The notes beneath the pieces are model-generated. The model had not been told where the DNA came from, ran no database searches, and worked only from the letters and a program-made list of their open reading frames with translations. Positions 1 to 8,008 of a DNA stretch of 40,989 bases are shown one piece after another (position 1 is the stretch's first letter; each line of letters begins with the position of its first letter). Source of the DNA: a virus; the IMG/VR virus record IMGVR_UViG_3300033388_002556, positions 1-40,989 of that record; one strand, written 5' to 3'. A program made the translations under genes and the position numbers.

Positions 1-157
1 CCGTCACTGGAATCATTTAAAATTAACAGAGTTTCAACTAGCTAATGCCGGTGTAAATTACCACTCCTTGATAATGGGAAAACCAGTTGTAGACTATTAC
101 GTCGACGATAAAGCAATCAGGCCAGACGAATTTCTAAAACTAGAGGTAAATTCATGA
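1..157 (+). CDS. C-terminal part of a HAD-like hydrolase (partial at window edge)
   Basis: An open frame enters from the left edge (codons from base 2) and stops at the TGA that overlaps the next ATG. The visible 51 residues end with MGKPVVDYYVDDKAI, which resembles the GKP...D.YIDD block near the C-terminus of small HAD-superfamily proteins found in sugar-nucleotide or polysaccharide gene sets. The N-terminal DxD motif is not in view. Read across the window ends as if circular, the frame stays open back to about 40901 and gives a plausible continuation, but without an ATG, GTG or TTG start. Its neighbour is a glycosyltransferase-like gene, which fits a sugar-related role. The family call rests on one short motif. 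Confidence 0.5.
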   Translation, partial: RHWNHLKLTEFQLANAGVNYHSLIMGKPVVDYYVDDKAIRPDEFLKLEVNS

Positions 158-768
158 TTCCAGTATACATCCTAATCCGCACAGCGGGCCGCCCCAAATT
201 TTTCGCTAAATGTATGGCCAGCATAAAAACCCAGACTTATCCAAACATAACTACGATTGTACATTCCGACAATCCCCGTGACAAATATGTCAAGGGCGAT
301 ATAATAGTAAAATCTCCCCGAAATATGTCTGCCGGCCGCGGATTTTTTAACCTATACTGTAATACTTTATTAAAAGCAATTCCCCCGGGGCCAGGCTGGT
401 ATCACTTTATAGATGACGACGACATCTATGCCAGTCCGGATGTTATAGAAAAATTTGTTAAAAATTCCCTGGAAACACATATAAATGTTGCCCGCGTCCA
501 GCGGTGGAGCGGCGCGATCTGGCCAAAAGCCTGGAAAGGCCAAAAGATTTTTCAAACGGAATGTTTTTTGCTGCATACTAAATATAAGAATTTAGGGAAA
601 TGGCCTTCTAAGAAAGGCGGAGATCATAGCTACACAAAACAAATTACTAAAAAATTACCAATTAACTGGATTGAAAATTTACTGGTTTGTAAAGCTCAAC
701 AGGGAAAAGGGCGGGGGCTCCGGCTAGATTTAGGCGTTTCGATGCCGCCGAAAAAGAGGAAAAAATAA
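154..768 (+). CDS. Glycosyltransferase-like (GT-A type) protein, copy 1
   Basis: The 204-residue product starts like a family 2 glycosyltransferase (PVYILIRTAGRP, then IKTQTYPNI and IVHSD) and has an acidic HFIDDDD motif near residue 85 suited to binding a metal and a nucleotide sugar. A conserved QITKKLPINWIENL block follows. It overlaps the upstream HAD-like frame by ATGA. A diverged paralogue lies at 21558-22370; the two align over about 190 residues, but this copy lacks the 80-residue C-terminal extension and ends in a basic PPKKRKK tail. It may modify a virion or host glycan; donor and acceptor are unknown. Confidence 0.7.
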   Translation: MIPVYILIRTAGRPKFFAKCMASIKTQTYPNITTIVHSDNPRDKYVKGDIIVKSPRNMSAGRGFFNLYCNTLLKAIPPGPGWYHFIDDDDIYASPDVIEKFVKNSLETHINVARVQRWSGAIWPKAWKGQKIFQTECFLLHTKYKNLGKWPSKKGGDHSYTKQITKKLPINWIENLLVCKAQQGKGRGLRLDLGVSMPPKKRKK

Positions 769-770
769 TT

Positions 771-1148
771 ATGGACTGGGAAAAAGCCGAAAAGCATTTA
801 AAAGAAATAAGACAAGCCTATACAGATATAGGAGCGGCTGGCTTAACGGGTCTCCAGTTATCTATAAATCCTTTACTCGTTAGGTTCGAACGGGGAGAAA
901 GAACAGAAAGCCTTTATGATGCAACGATACAATTATGGATTTGGGGGAAAAAAATGGAAGAAATCAAATATAATGTGTCAAAAACCGACATGGAAAAATT
1001 AAGAGATTTAATCTCTTCAATTCAATTCCCTAAAGTTTCTTTTAGTCAAAACTTATCAAATATGATGAAAGACGTAATAGAAGAAAATCAAGAAAAAGCG
1101 GGGGAAGCAATTACTATTATCAACAAATATTACGACGAGGATTACTAA
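771..1148 (+). CDS. Conserved phage protein of unknown function
   Basis: A 125-residue soluble protein. The first 55 residues (a helical segment with IRQAYTDIG, then INPLLVRFERGERTESLYD) match a pattern I recall from many short uncharacterised phage proteins. The second half, starting near the internal Met in KKMEEIKYN, is charged and helical, so this may be a fusion of two small proteins. It starts two bases after the stop of the glycosyltransferase-like gene and probably shares its transcript. No catalytic motif is visible. Confidence 0.65.
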   Translation: MDWEKAEKHLKEIRQAYTDIGAAGLTGLQLSINPLLVRFERGERTESLYDATIQLWIWGKKMEEIKYNVSKTDMEKLRDLISSIQFPKVSFSQNLSNMMKDVIEENQEKAGEAITIINKYYDEDY

Positions 1149-1153
1149 AAAAA

Positions 1154-1492
1154 ATGAAAACATATTTAATAAAAACTGAAATAGATGAGTGTAGAAAGTG
1201 TTACTATTTCACAAAAGATAAACCGCCGTGTCCGCCAAATTGTGACGGTTATACTTATAAGCAAATTTCCATACTTGACGCTATACAAATTAAACTAAAC
1301 AAGTTAAATAAATTACATGATTGTGAGTTTTATATAGAATTTTACCGCGATGGATCATGTTCTTTAAATAGAACAAAAACTTTAAATAAAAAACTTGATT
1401 TAACCGCCGATTTCTCAAATATCACAAATCTAATAGAAGAAATTGACAACTTGATAAAATGTGATGATAATGATATTTGGTGGTTTAAATGA
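1154..1492 (+). CDS. Small Cys-containing protein of unknown function
   Basis: A 112-residue protein with an N-terminal cysteine group (DECRKCYYF, then PPCPPNCDGY) that could bind zinc, followed by a region with little family signal. It begins five bases after the previous stop and its TGA overlaps the ATG at 1489, so it belongs to a tightly coupled early operon. I do not recognise the family. Confidence 0.6.
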   Translation: MKTYLIKTEIDECRKCYYFTKDKPPCPPNCDGYTYKQISILDAIQIKLNKLNKLHDCEFYIEFYRDGSCSLNRTKTLNKKLDLTADFSNITNLIEEIDNLIKCDDNDIWWFK

Positions 1493-1593
1493 AAATTGAT
1501 GTAAAATTTAAAGACATTATTGCTGAATTTATCACTTATCCAATTATGAAAATATTGATTAAAATCATGAATTTAATAGTGAGGAAAAAATGA
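1489..1593 (+). CDS. Very short protein linking two early genes by overlaps
   Basis: A 34-codon frame from the ATG overlapping the previous TGA to a TGA that overlaps the next ATG at 1590. The product is an amphipathic, lysine- and isoleucine-rich chain (IIAEFITYPIMKILIKIMNLI) that could touch a membrane. The double ATGA overlap is the main support; no homology is recognised, and it may serve mainly to couple translation. Confidence 0.5.
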   Translation: MKIDVKFKDIIAEFITYPIMKILIKIMNLIVRKK

Positions 1594-1877
1594 GTAATAT
1601 ATTAACATGCGTATATTGTGGGACGGCATACCCTGAGGGAACACCGCCTCATGGATCTAAAGTATTAACAGATCATATAAAAACATGTGAAAAACACCCC
1701 ATGCGAGATCTTGAATTAAAAATAACAAGATTAAAAAAAGCACTTTCTGATCTGGTCGGATCATCCGAAAAAAAAGAATTAGAACAAATGGAACTTTTAT
1801 TGAGAGCAACGCCGGGCATAGAACAAGATAAAATTGCCGCGATAAATGCAATTCATATGTTATTGGAAGACTTATAA
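1590..1877 (+). CDS. Zinc-finger/coiled-coil early protein
   Basis: A 95-residue protein. The N-terminus carries a C-x2-C motif (LTCVYCGTAYP) followed by GSKVLTDHIKTCEKHP, giving CCHC/H ligands for one zinc ion. From about residue 38 a charged helix suits a coiled coil. Similar small finger proteins recur in early operons of phages. It overlaps the exonuclease start by one base (TAATG at 1875-1879), so the two are probably co-translated. Its partner and target are unknown. Confidence 0.7.
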   Translation: MSNILTCVYCGTAYPEGTPPHGSKVLTDHIKTCEKHPMRDLELKITRLKKALSDLVGSSEKKELEQMELLLRATPGIEQDKIAAINAIHMLLEDL

Positions 1878-2914
1878 TGCCAACGCCCATAAATATCAGC
1901 GCATCCAGGGGCGCCGCAATCCTGGGCTTATCAAAATGGTCAACGCCGACAAAAGTATGGCTCCAAATCATGGAGGCCCGAAAGCCCGGATTTTGTGAAA
2001 AAAATAATTATGAATTCCCGGTATTTGTAGATAGTGCACAAATTCGTTGGGGGAAGGCGTTCGAAAGTGCAATAATTGATTTAGCAAGCAAAAAACAGAA
2101 TAGTGAAATAGTCAAAAGAGAAAAATTATGTTCACTCGGTGGATTTAATCCATTTATTACATGCCATATTGACGGAGAATACGATCCATTTTCTGCAAAT
2201 AAAATTTTACACGAAGGAAAAACAACCTCAATTTTCTACTACCGTGACAATTTCGGCGAACCCGGAACCGACAAGATCCCCGTGGAATATCAAATTCAAT
2301 GCCAGCATCAAATGATTTGTACAGGCGCGGAAAAAGTTATTTTGTCAGTTTTAGTTTTTCCCCGCAGGGTTGATGATTGGGACGCGATGGGATGGCGAAC
2401 ACATTTTGATGGTACGGAATATATACTGATAGATAATAAAAAAACAGTTATGGCAAATATAGTAATTGAACACCCTGAAAATTGGGCGCATACCCTCGAT
2501 CAAATGGGCTACTTCCATCAATACGAAATCCACGCAAATCCAGAATTACAAGCCCTCATGATTTCCAATTACAAAAAATTCTGGAAAAATAATATCCTTA
2601 AGAAAAATCCACCGCAGCCAAAAAATTATGACGATATCCGGGCCCTTGTTCGAAATCCTATCGGAACAATAATTGCTGACGAACACATGGAGCGTGTAGT
2701 CTCCGAATACAAAAATATAAAATCTGAAATAGGCGATTCCGGAACACTTGCGAAACGAATTGATCAGATAAAAGTTGATATATTAAAATTCATGGAGTCC
2801 GCCAGCTCAGTGGTTGACGACGATACCAAAGATAAATGGATTTTGCGAGATCGCGCAGGTAATAAAATTGCGAGTTATGGCAAGAATAAAAAAGGGAATA
2901 TGGTTTTTAGATGA
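1877..2914 (+). CDS. YqaJ-type recombination exonuclease
   Basis: The 345-residue protein has the YqaJ/lambda-exonuclease layout of the PD-(D/E)XK fold. SASRGAAILGLSKW lies near residues 8-21, RWGKAFESA supplies a glutamate at 63, CHIDGEYDP the metal aspartate at 99, and HEGKTT the E-x-K pair at 113-115. A Q-rich helix (EYQIQCQHQM) follows, as in the family. Such enzymes resect 5' strands of double-stranded ends for single-strand annealing or replication-coupled recombination. The product of 3071-4015 and the SSB-tail protein downstream are likely partners. The C-terminal 60 residues are basic and less conserved. Confidence 0.9.
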   Translation: MPTPINISASRGAAILGLSKWSTPTKVWLQIMEARKPGFCEKNNYEFPVFVDSAQIRWGKAFESAIIDLASKKQNSEIVKREKLCSLGGFNPFITCHIDGEYDPFSANKILHEGKTTSIFYYRDNFGEPGTDKIPVEYQIQCQHQMICTGAEKVILSVLVFPRRVDDWDAMGWRTHFDGTEYILIDNKKTVMANIVIEHPENWAHTLDQMGYFHQYEIHANPELQALMISNYKKFWKNNILKKNPPQPKNYDDIRALVRNPIGTIIADEHMERVVSEYKNIKSEIGDSGTLAKRIDQIKVDILKFMESASSVVDDDTKDKWILRDRAGNKIASYGKNKKGNMVFR

Positions 2915-3078
2915 AAACGCCTGGTAGTTCAAAGTGTCTGCAAAAAGAGTGTTTTAATATTGGCCATAAAAAACAGGACATTTATAGAACGGTAGAACAC
3001 CTATTTACCGGTAGGCAATGCAGGTTCAATTCCTGTCCAGACGAATTAAAAAAATTAAACGAGGTGACTAATGATTAA
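2911..3078 (+). CDS. Small Cys/His protein; overlaps tRNA-like sequence
   Basis: A 55-codon frame whose ATG overlaps the exonuclease stop and whose end overlaps the next gene by eight bases. It has C9, C14, H19, C37 and C42, spaced as a possible zinc site. Part of its DNA (about 2975-3043) carries tRNA-like D-loop and T-arm sequence (see findings), so coding could be secondary there. The tight overlaps favour translation. No homologue is recognised. Confidence 0.45.
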   Translation: MKTPGSSKCLQKECFNIGHKKQDIYRTVEHLFTGRQCRFNSCPDELKKLNEVTND

Positions 3079-4015
3079 AAACGGCTTAAATCCAAGATTT
3101 TCAGAAATAGGCAAAATTAAAATAGGCGGCAAAGGTGAAACACGTAAATCAAAAGACGGAAAAGTCTATCAACTTCCAGTAAGATTTGAACATTTTGTCG
3201 TCACAACCACGGAACGGGGACCCGACGGTAATTTTATAATCAATCAAGATATTATGAAAAAACTTGGCCCTGAGCCAAAAGAAATCTCGATCCGCCTTCC
3301 TTTTGACGATATTGACATGAATTTTTTTACATCGTTTCAATATTATCATGGAAAAAAACTCATATGTCACGGCGACGGAGAATACGCCAAAAGAATTGAT
3401 AAAAACGGGACTGAAAATAAAATCAATTGCAATCCAGACGAGTGCAAATTTTTACAAAACACAATCAACGAAGTAAATACAAACGAAAAATGCAAAGTAT
3501 CCGGAATTCTGTCTTGTCATATTCCGGCGTCCATGGAGGTCGGCGCCGTTCATAGATTCAGGACGCATTCTTTTCATTCTGTTTCCGGAATGCTGACATC
3601 GTTAAAATATTTTAAAAAAAATACAAACGGCATTTTGCAAGGACTCCCTCTAAAATTAAAATTTATCAAAAAAGCTACCCCGGAACATGGTAATGTAAAT
3701 ACGGTTGCAATTGTCTTGGATGGTGTTGAAATGTTAAAAATGAGAGAATTGGCATTTAACGAGTATAAAAACAGAACCGAACTCGGCATAAATATGAAGG
3801 AAATTGAAAATACTGCTATTGAAAGCGGATTTATGGTTGATACCGATGATCCCGCAGATGTCCAGGATGAATTTTACAACGATTCTCCGGTAATAGATAT
3901 AACTGAAAAACCAGATCCCGGAGTTGACGCCGAGGAAACAACGGAAAAATTAGAGAATGAGAAAAAAACTGACAATAGCGAAAATAAAGAAAAAGAGGAA
4001 GGGCATTTATTATGA
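3071..4015 (+). CDS. Gp3-like / recombination directionality factor-type metal-binding protein
   Basis: This 314-residue protein matches a phage family often named Gp3-like, after the phiC31 recombination directionality factor, or 'metal-binding protein'. Signs are FQYYHGKKLICHGDGEYA near residues 89-106, then a cysteine set (C120, C125, C141, C149) and an S-x-x-S-rich core (HRFRTHSFHSVSGML). The last 60 residues are acidic and disordered. With no integrase in view and an exonuclease and SSB-tail protein on either side, a role in DNA recombination or annealing is more likely here than integrase control. A ribosome site (GAGGTG) precedes the ATG. Confidence 0.65.
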   Translation: MIKNGLNPRFSEIGKIKIGGKGETRKSKDGKVYQLPVRFEHFVVTTTERGPDGNFIINQDIMKKLGPEPKEISIRLPFDDIDMNFFTSFQYYHGKKLICHGDGEYAKRIDKNGTENKINCNPDECKFLQNTINEVNTNEKCKVSGILSCHIPASMEVGAVHRFRTHSFHSVSGMLTSLKYFKKNTNGILQGLPLKLKFIKKATPEHGNVNTVAIVLDGVEMLKMRELAFNEYKNRTELGINMKEIENTAIESGFMVDTDDPADVQDEFYNDSPVIDITEKPDPGVDAEETTEKLENEKKTDNSENKEKEEGHLL

Positions 4016-4284
4016 AAAAAATCTATGATCTCGCAGTCCGGACCGGAGAATATACGAACGCTTCCGGAGAAACAAAAGGCCGCTACACAAATGTTGGGGC
4101 AATTATGCAAAAAGATGACGGCGGAAAAATGATATTCATGAACAGGACATTTAATCCCGCCGGTGTTCCAAATCCCGAAAATAGAGACAATATTATAATT
4201 TCTATGTTTGCGCCAAAGGATAAAACTGACACTCCGCCACCCCCGGAGGCGCCGCCGCCAGATGATAGTGACATACCATTTTAA
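4012..4284 (+). CDS. Small protein with an SSB-type C-terminal tail
   Basis: A 90-residue protein. Residues 1-70 look like one compact beta domain (DLAVRTGEYT, KGRYTNVGAIM, MFMNRTFNPAG-like strands). After a proline-rich linker it ends in DDSDIPF, matching the acidic D-D-D-I-P-F tip by which bacterial single-stranded DNA-binding proteins recruit repair and replication enzymes. It overlaps the upstream Gp3-like stop by ATGA. It probably coats single strands, or recruits host SSB partners, during phage replication. The tail is seen directly; the DNA-binding role is inferred. Confidence 0.65.
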   Translation: MKKIYDLAVRTGEYTNASGETKGRYTNVGAIMQKDDGGKMIFMNRTFNPAGVPNPENRDNIIISMFAPKDKTDTPPPPEAPPPDDSDIPF

Positions 4285-4336
4285 ATTTATAAATTTATTA
4301 TAAACCTTGCTTTAAATAAAAAACGGTGGCGGCCTT

Positions 4337-4654
4337 ATGAATGAAAAAAAAGCTTATATTCTAGCCTTAGATCTCTGGATCTGGCATTATGAAAACCCAC
4401 TTACAAATCACGAAGATTATCCATTATTTAAAGAATTAAAATTTTCCAGAATGCAAGGACAGTGCTCCATTTGGAATCATTTTGACAATTGCGAATCGTG
4501 CCCGATGAACATAGATCCCGATTATGGCGGCGGGTGTTTAGACATGATACGCCTAAAAGCAATAGCAATAAGACATCATAATACTACTCGCTACAAGCGA
4601 ATCTGTTCTATTTATATCAATGCGTTTAATAAAAAACTGGAATCGTTTTCATGA
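4337..4654 (+). CDS. Conserved small phage protein, unknown function
   Basis: A 105-residue protein rich in Trp, His and Cys (GQCSIWNHFDNCESCPMNID, then GGGCLDMI), with four cysteines that could bind a metal. A GGTGGCGGCC stretch stands before the ATG. Its stop overlaps the methyltransferase start (ATGA at 4651), so the two are likely co-translated. The 50 bases before it are AT-rich with no clear promoter. Function unknown. Confidence 0.6.
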   Translation: MNEKKAYILALDLWIWHYENPLTNHEDYPLFKELKFSRMQGQCSIWNHFDNCESCPMNIDPDYGGGCLDMIRLKAIAIRHHNTTRYKRICSIYINAFNKKLESFS

Positions 4655-5310
4655 AAATAGAGAAAAATAAAATATTGCTCGGTGACTGCATGGATTTAAT
4701 GGCCGAAATGCCTGATAATTATATTGATTTGGCTATAGTAGATTGTCCTTATGGGACAGGTTGGGACGGTGGCAACATAATAACAAATCCGAAAAGACCC
4801 TGTAGGGATTTTAGATTGAATAATCCTAAATATAAAAAAAAAGAATGGGATGTAAAACCGGATAAAAAATATTTTGATGAATTATTTAAGGTATCAAAAA
4901 ATCAAATAATATGGGGGGGAAATTATTTTATTGATTTTTTGGAATCAACTCCATGTTTTATTTTTTGGGATAAACGATATGAAAATCAAAAGTTTGCTGA
5001 TGGGGAATTAGCTTGGACTTCTTTTAAAACAGGAATAAAAAAATTTACACTTAGCAGCAAGGCAGAGACAAGAGGTGGATTATTGCGTATTCATCCAACT
5101 CAAAAACCGATTGCTCTTTACAGATGGATATTACAAAACTACGTAAAACCAGGCCAACTAATATTAGACACCCATTCCGGAAGCGGCTCCCTTGCCTGTG
5201 CGTGTCACCTAGAAAAATTTGATTTCATCGCCATTGAAAAAGATCCGGATTATCACAAGTCCAGCACAGAGAGATTTGAAACATTAAAGTCTCAAGGCGT
5301 TTTATTTTGA
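4651..5310 (+). CDS. DNA methyltransferase (N6-adenine/N4-cytosine, beta class), intact copy
   Basis: The 219-residue enzyme has the order motif IV, target region, motif I typical of the beta class. It opens with ILLGDCMDLMAEMPDNYIDL, the catalytic motif is DCPYG rather than the usual DPPY, IHPTQKP lies near residue 147, and the SAM-binding DTHSGSGSLACACH lies near 172. It may methylate phage DNA against host restriction or mark origins. A second, damaged copy lies at 39693-40217 with the usual DPPY. The stop overlaps the TTG start of the primase-helicase. The cysteine in DCPY may alter activity. Confidence 0.88.
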   Translation: MKIEKNKILLGDCMDLMAEMPDNYIDLAIVDCPYGTGWDGGNIITNPKRPCRDFRLNNPKYKKKEWDVKPDKKYFDELFKVSKNQIIWGGNYFIDFLESTPCFIFWDKRYENQKFADGELAWTSFKTGIKKFTLSSKAETRGGLLRIHPTQKPIALYRWILQNYVKPGQLILDTHSGSGSLACACHLEKFDFIAIEKDPDYHKSSTERFETLKSQGVLF

Positions 5311-8006
5311 AAAACATCCCGGAAAAACAAAAACTCCGTGAATTTCTTGAACGCCGTGGAATAGAAATTTTACCGAAAAACCCACCACTTTTGCGGTGTC
5401 CATCGCCCGATCATATGGATGAACACCCATCGGCGGTATTATATGAAAAAGACACACCCCGGGTGTATTGTCCTGTCTGCGATAAATCATGGACAGTGAT
5501 CGACGTGGCCGGAATGCTTGACGGTCTCACTGAATATAAAGACATGCTGCAGGCTGTCCGGGATACGCTTAATATTATTGAGCCTATCCCGTCCCAACCG
5601 GAAAAAAGTAAACCAAAAAACCAACCTCAAAAAAATTTCCTGCCCTTTCCTGTTGACAAAAAAGCCGATATTAACAGAGAAATAGAAAACATAATTTCAA
5701 AAAAAGAATGGGGCAAGCGGGTTGCGTCCTGGAAATATCATAATACAAAAAGCGAAGTCATCGCCCTTGACATCCGCTTTGAAGGCGGGGAAAAGAAAAA
5801 AGAAATTATCACATTTTGGTATGACGGAAAGCTAAAATGGTATCAAGCGCCGGTTTTTATATATAATTTACATAAATTAAATAATAATAATCTCCCTGTA
5901 ATTATTCACGAAGGGGCAAAATGCGCCGAAAAAGGGAATGTTTTACCAGATTTTATTCATTTGTCCTGGTCCGGAGGTTCTGGAAAAGCTCAAATGGCAG
6001 ATTGGTCAATATTAAAAGACAGAGAAGTTTTTATTTTGCCGGATGACGATCGACAAAAATATAGTATAAAACATCAAAAAGCCGGCCAGATAAAACCACA
6101 AAACGAACAACCCGGCTATAAAGCGGCCTTAAAAATACAACTTCAATTACCACAAGCAAAAATAATAAAACCTGTTGTAGAGGCCCGCAACATTAAGCCA
6201 GACGGGGCAGATATTGAAGAAATTTTAAAAATTATGTCTCCGGAACAATTAACCGCTTATATTTTAAACCCTAAAAACATTGAATTATCAGACGAGGAGC
6301 CGTCAAAACTTTCGAGTCACCTCGACGAAGCTAAAAGGCCGCCGCTTTTTCAGCATCCGGGCGACTCCTCGTCTGGCAATTCAATCCCGTTTAAAATACT
6401 CGGTATCGGTGACGACGATAAAGCCGCTTTTATAACTCAAGAGGGTAGATTTAAAAAATATTCTGTGGACACTTTGGTTAAACAAAAGTTGATTGTCATT
6501 GCAAGCCGGGATTATTGGTATACTGAATATAAAAATAGAGACGGAAAAATATCCTGGGACCGTGCAAGCGATGAAATGATCCGGATATCTCAAAACAGGG
6601 ATTTTAACGAATCGGATATCCGCGGCCGTGGGGCATGGCGCGATGGTGACAAATTCAGCTATCATGATGGAGTAAAAACAATAGGGGAATGGGATCCGAA
6701 AAAAATATATTTGCGATTGCCTCGAATAAATATCGGCATAAATGACGCCCCGGCAAGCCTCGAAATCACAGAACAAATAAAAGAAACTGTATTCCGATTG
6801 AGCTTTGAAACACCGGCGGACGCTGTTCGCTGCCTGTCCTGGTCGGTCCTGGCTCCCTTCTCCGGGGCCCTTAAGTATAGACCAGCCATGTTATTAACTG
6901 GAGCGTCCGGAACTGGAAAATCAGTTTTGCAATCATTGATAATAAAAAAATTATCTAATTTTCTATGGATTGATAGCACAGAATCGTCGGTTGCCGGCGT
7001 TCGTGGCCGCGTTCAAAAGGATAGTTGCGCTATATTTTTTGAAGAGGCAGAAAAAGACACGGAAAAGAAAAAAACAAATGTCAATAATATATATTCCCTT
7101 ATGAGGGCGAACTATACAGACGACGCCCCCGACACTTTAAAAGGCACGTCAGACGGAAAATTTGTAAATTATAAAATGAATAGTATGTTTGGATTTGCAA
7201 GCATAGATCCCAGCGTGGACAGCATCGCAGATGAAAACCGTATATTTAGAATCAATACGGTACACCCTACAAATGGAAATAATTGGAAATCAATAGAAAA
7301 GAAATTATTAAACCTATTGTCTGAAAAAAATTGCCGTGCAATTCGGGCCCTTACCTGGCAAAAATTAAAAATAATCCTGGCATTATCTGAGCGAATTGTC
7401 GACGCCATAAGGGGAAAAACTGGCCTGGACTACAGATCTAGTTTTGCGGACGCTATGCTAGCTAGTGCTTTTATGGTAATTTGGGCGGGAAACGACAACC
7501 CAACCGATAAACAAATTGAGAACATGCTTGATAAATATTATTCATATCAAGCCCCCGACGAACATAGAAATGAATCTATAGAATTGATTGACCGTTTAAT
7601 GGATGAAACTATTGAAATTTTACACGAACATACGAGGGAAAAAATAACAATAATGGAATGTCTTAATCGAATTTATTACGGATATATAAAAACCGGAATG
7701 GGGCAAAAAGAAATCCCCGAATCTGATATAATGCAATACAAGCTTCACGCCTCCAGATTCGGAATCCGTTTGGTTGACGATTCTAATCTGGCAATTGTAA
7801 ACAAACATCATTTAATCATGAAAATTATAAACCGGGGACCTGGTTATAATAAATTATTCAAACGACATTTTGGATTTATAGAGGGACAACGGAATGTCCA
7901 TTTCTACGACGGCGGGAAGCCAAAACGGTGTACAATTCTTAAAGGAATAATCCAGAAAAAAGAAAGTGATTTGACAGACGATGAAAAATTGGAAAGGTTA
8001 TTTTAA
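5307..8006 (+). CDS. Primase-helicase replication protein
   Basis: An 899-residue fusion. Residues 31-58 form a CHC2-type zinc finger (C31, H36, C55, C58). A TOPRIM-like region includes HEGAKCAEKG near 202 and ILPDDDR near 246. A P-loop ATPase has GASGTGKS at 532-539 and CAIFFEEAE (Walker B) at 574-582. It should prime and unwind DNA at the phage fork. The start is a TTG overlapping the methyltransferase TGA, with AAGGCG before it; no earlier start keeps the zinc finger without overrunning the upstream gene. Which helicase family it belongs to is unsure. Confidence 0.87.
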   Translation: MKNIPEKQKLREFLERRGIEILPKNPPLLRCPSPDHMDEHPSAVLYEKDTPRVYCPVCDKSWTVIDVAGMLDGLTEYKDMLQAVRDTLNIIEPIPSQPEKSKPKNQPQKNFLPFPVDKKADINREIENIISKKEWGKRVASWKYHNTKSEVIALDIRFEGGEKKKEIITFWYDGKLKWYQAPVFIYNLHKLNNNNLPVIIHEGAKCAEKGNVLPDFIHLSWSGGSGKAQMADWSILKDREVFILPDDDRQKYSIKHQKAGQIKPQNEQPGYKAALKIQLQLPQAKIIKPVVEARNIKPDGADIEEILKIMSPEQLTAYILNPKNIELSDEEPSKLSSHLDEAKRPPLFQHPGDSSSGNSIPFKILGIGDDDKAAFITQEGRFKKYSVDTLVKQKLIVIASRDYWYTEYKNRDGKISWDRASDEMIRISQNRDFNESDIRGRGAWRDGDKFSYHDGVKTIGEWDPKKIYLRLPRINIGINDAPASLEITEQIKETVFRLSFETPADAVRCLSWSVLAPFSGALKYRPAMLLTGASGTGKSVLQSLIIKKLSNFLWIDSTESSVAGVRGRVQKDSCAIFFEEAEKDTEKKKTNVNNIYSLMRANYTDDAPDTLKGTSDGKFVNYKMNSMFGFASIDPSVDSIADENRIFRINTVHPTNGNNWKSIEKKLLNLLSEKNCRAIRALTWQKLKIILALSERIVDAIRGKTGLDYRSSFADAMLASAFMVIWAGNDNPTDKQIENMLDKYYSYQAPDEHRNESIELIDRLMDETIEILHEHTREKITIMECLNRIYYGYIKTGMGQKEIPESDIMQYKLHASRFGIRLVDDSNLAIVNKHHLIMKIINRGPGYNKLFKRHFGFIEGQRNVHFYDGGKPKRCTILKGIIQKKESDLTDDEKLERLF

Positions 8007-8008
8007 TT

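Noticed and set aside
2936-3043. A functional tRNA gene
   Set aside because: GTCTGCA at 2936-2942 nearly pairs with TCCAGAC at 3036-3042, but the span of 108 bases is too long, the D-stem does not pair and the anticodon loop has the wrong size.
3071-4015. Evidence of lysogeny from the recombination directionality factor-like gene
   Set aside because: No integrase or attachment site is visible, and members of this family also occur in phages without an integrase, beside recombination genes.
6381-6979. Minus-strand frames of 105 to 131 codons opposite the primase-helicase
   Set aside because: They lie within a well-supported gene, have no ribosome site and show no family signal.
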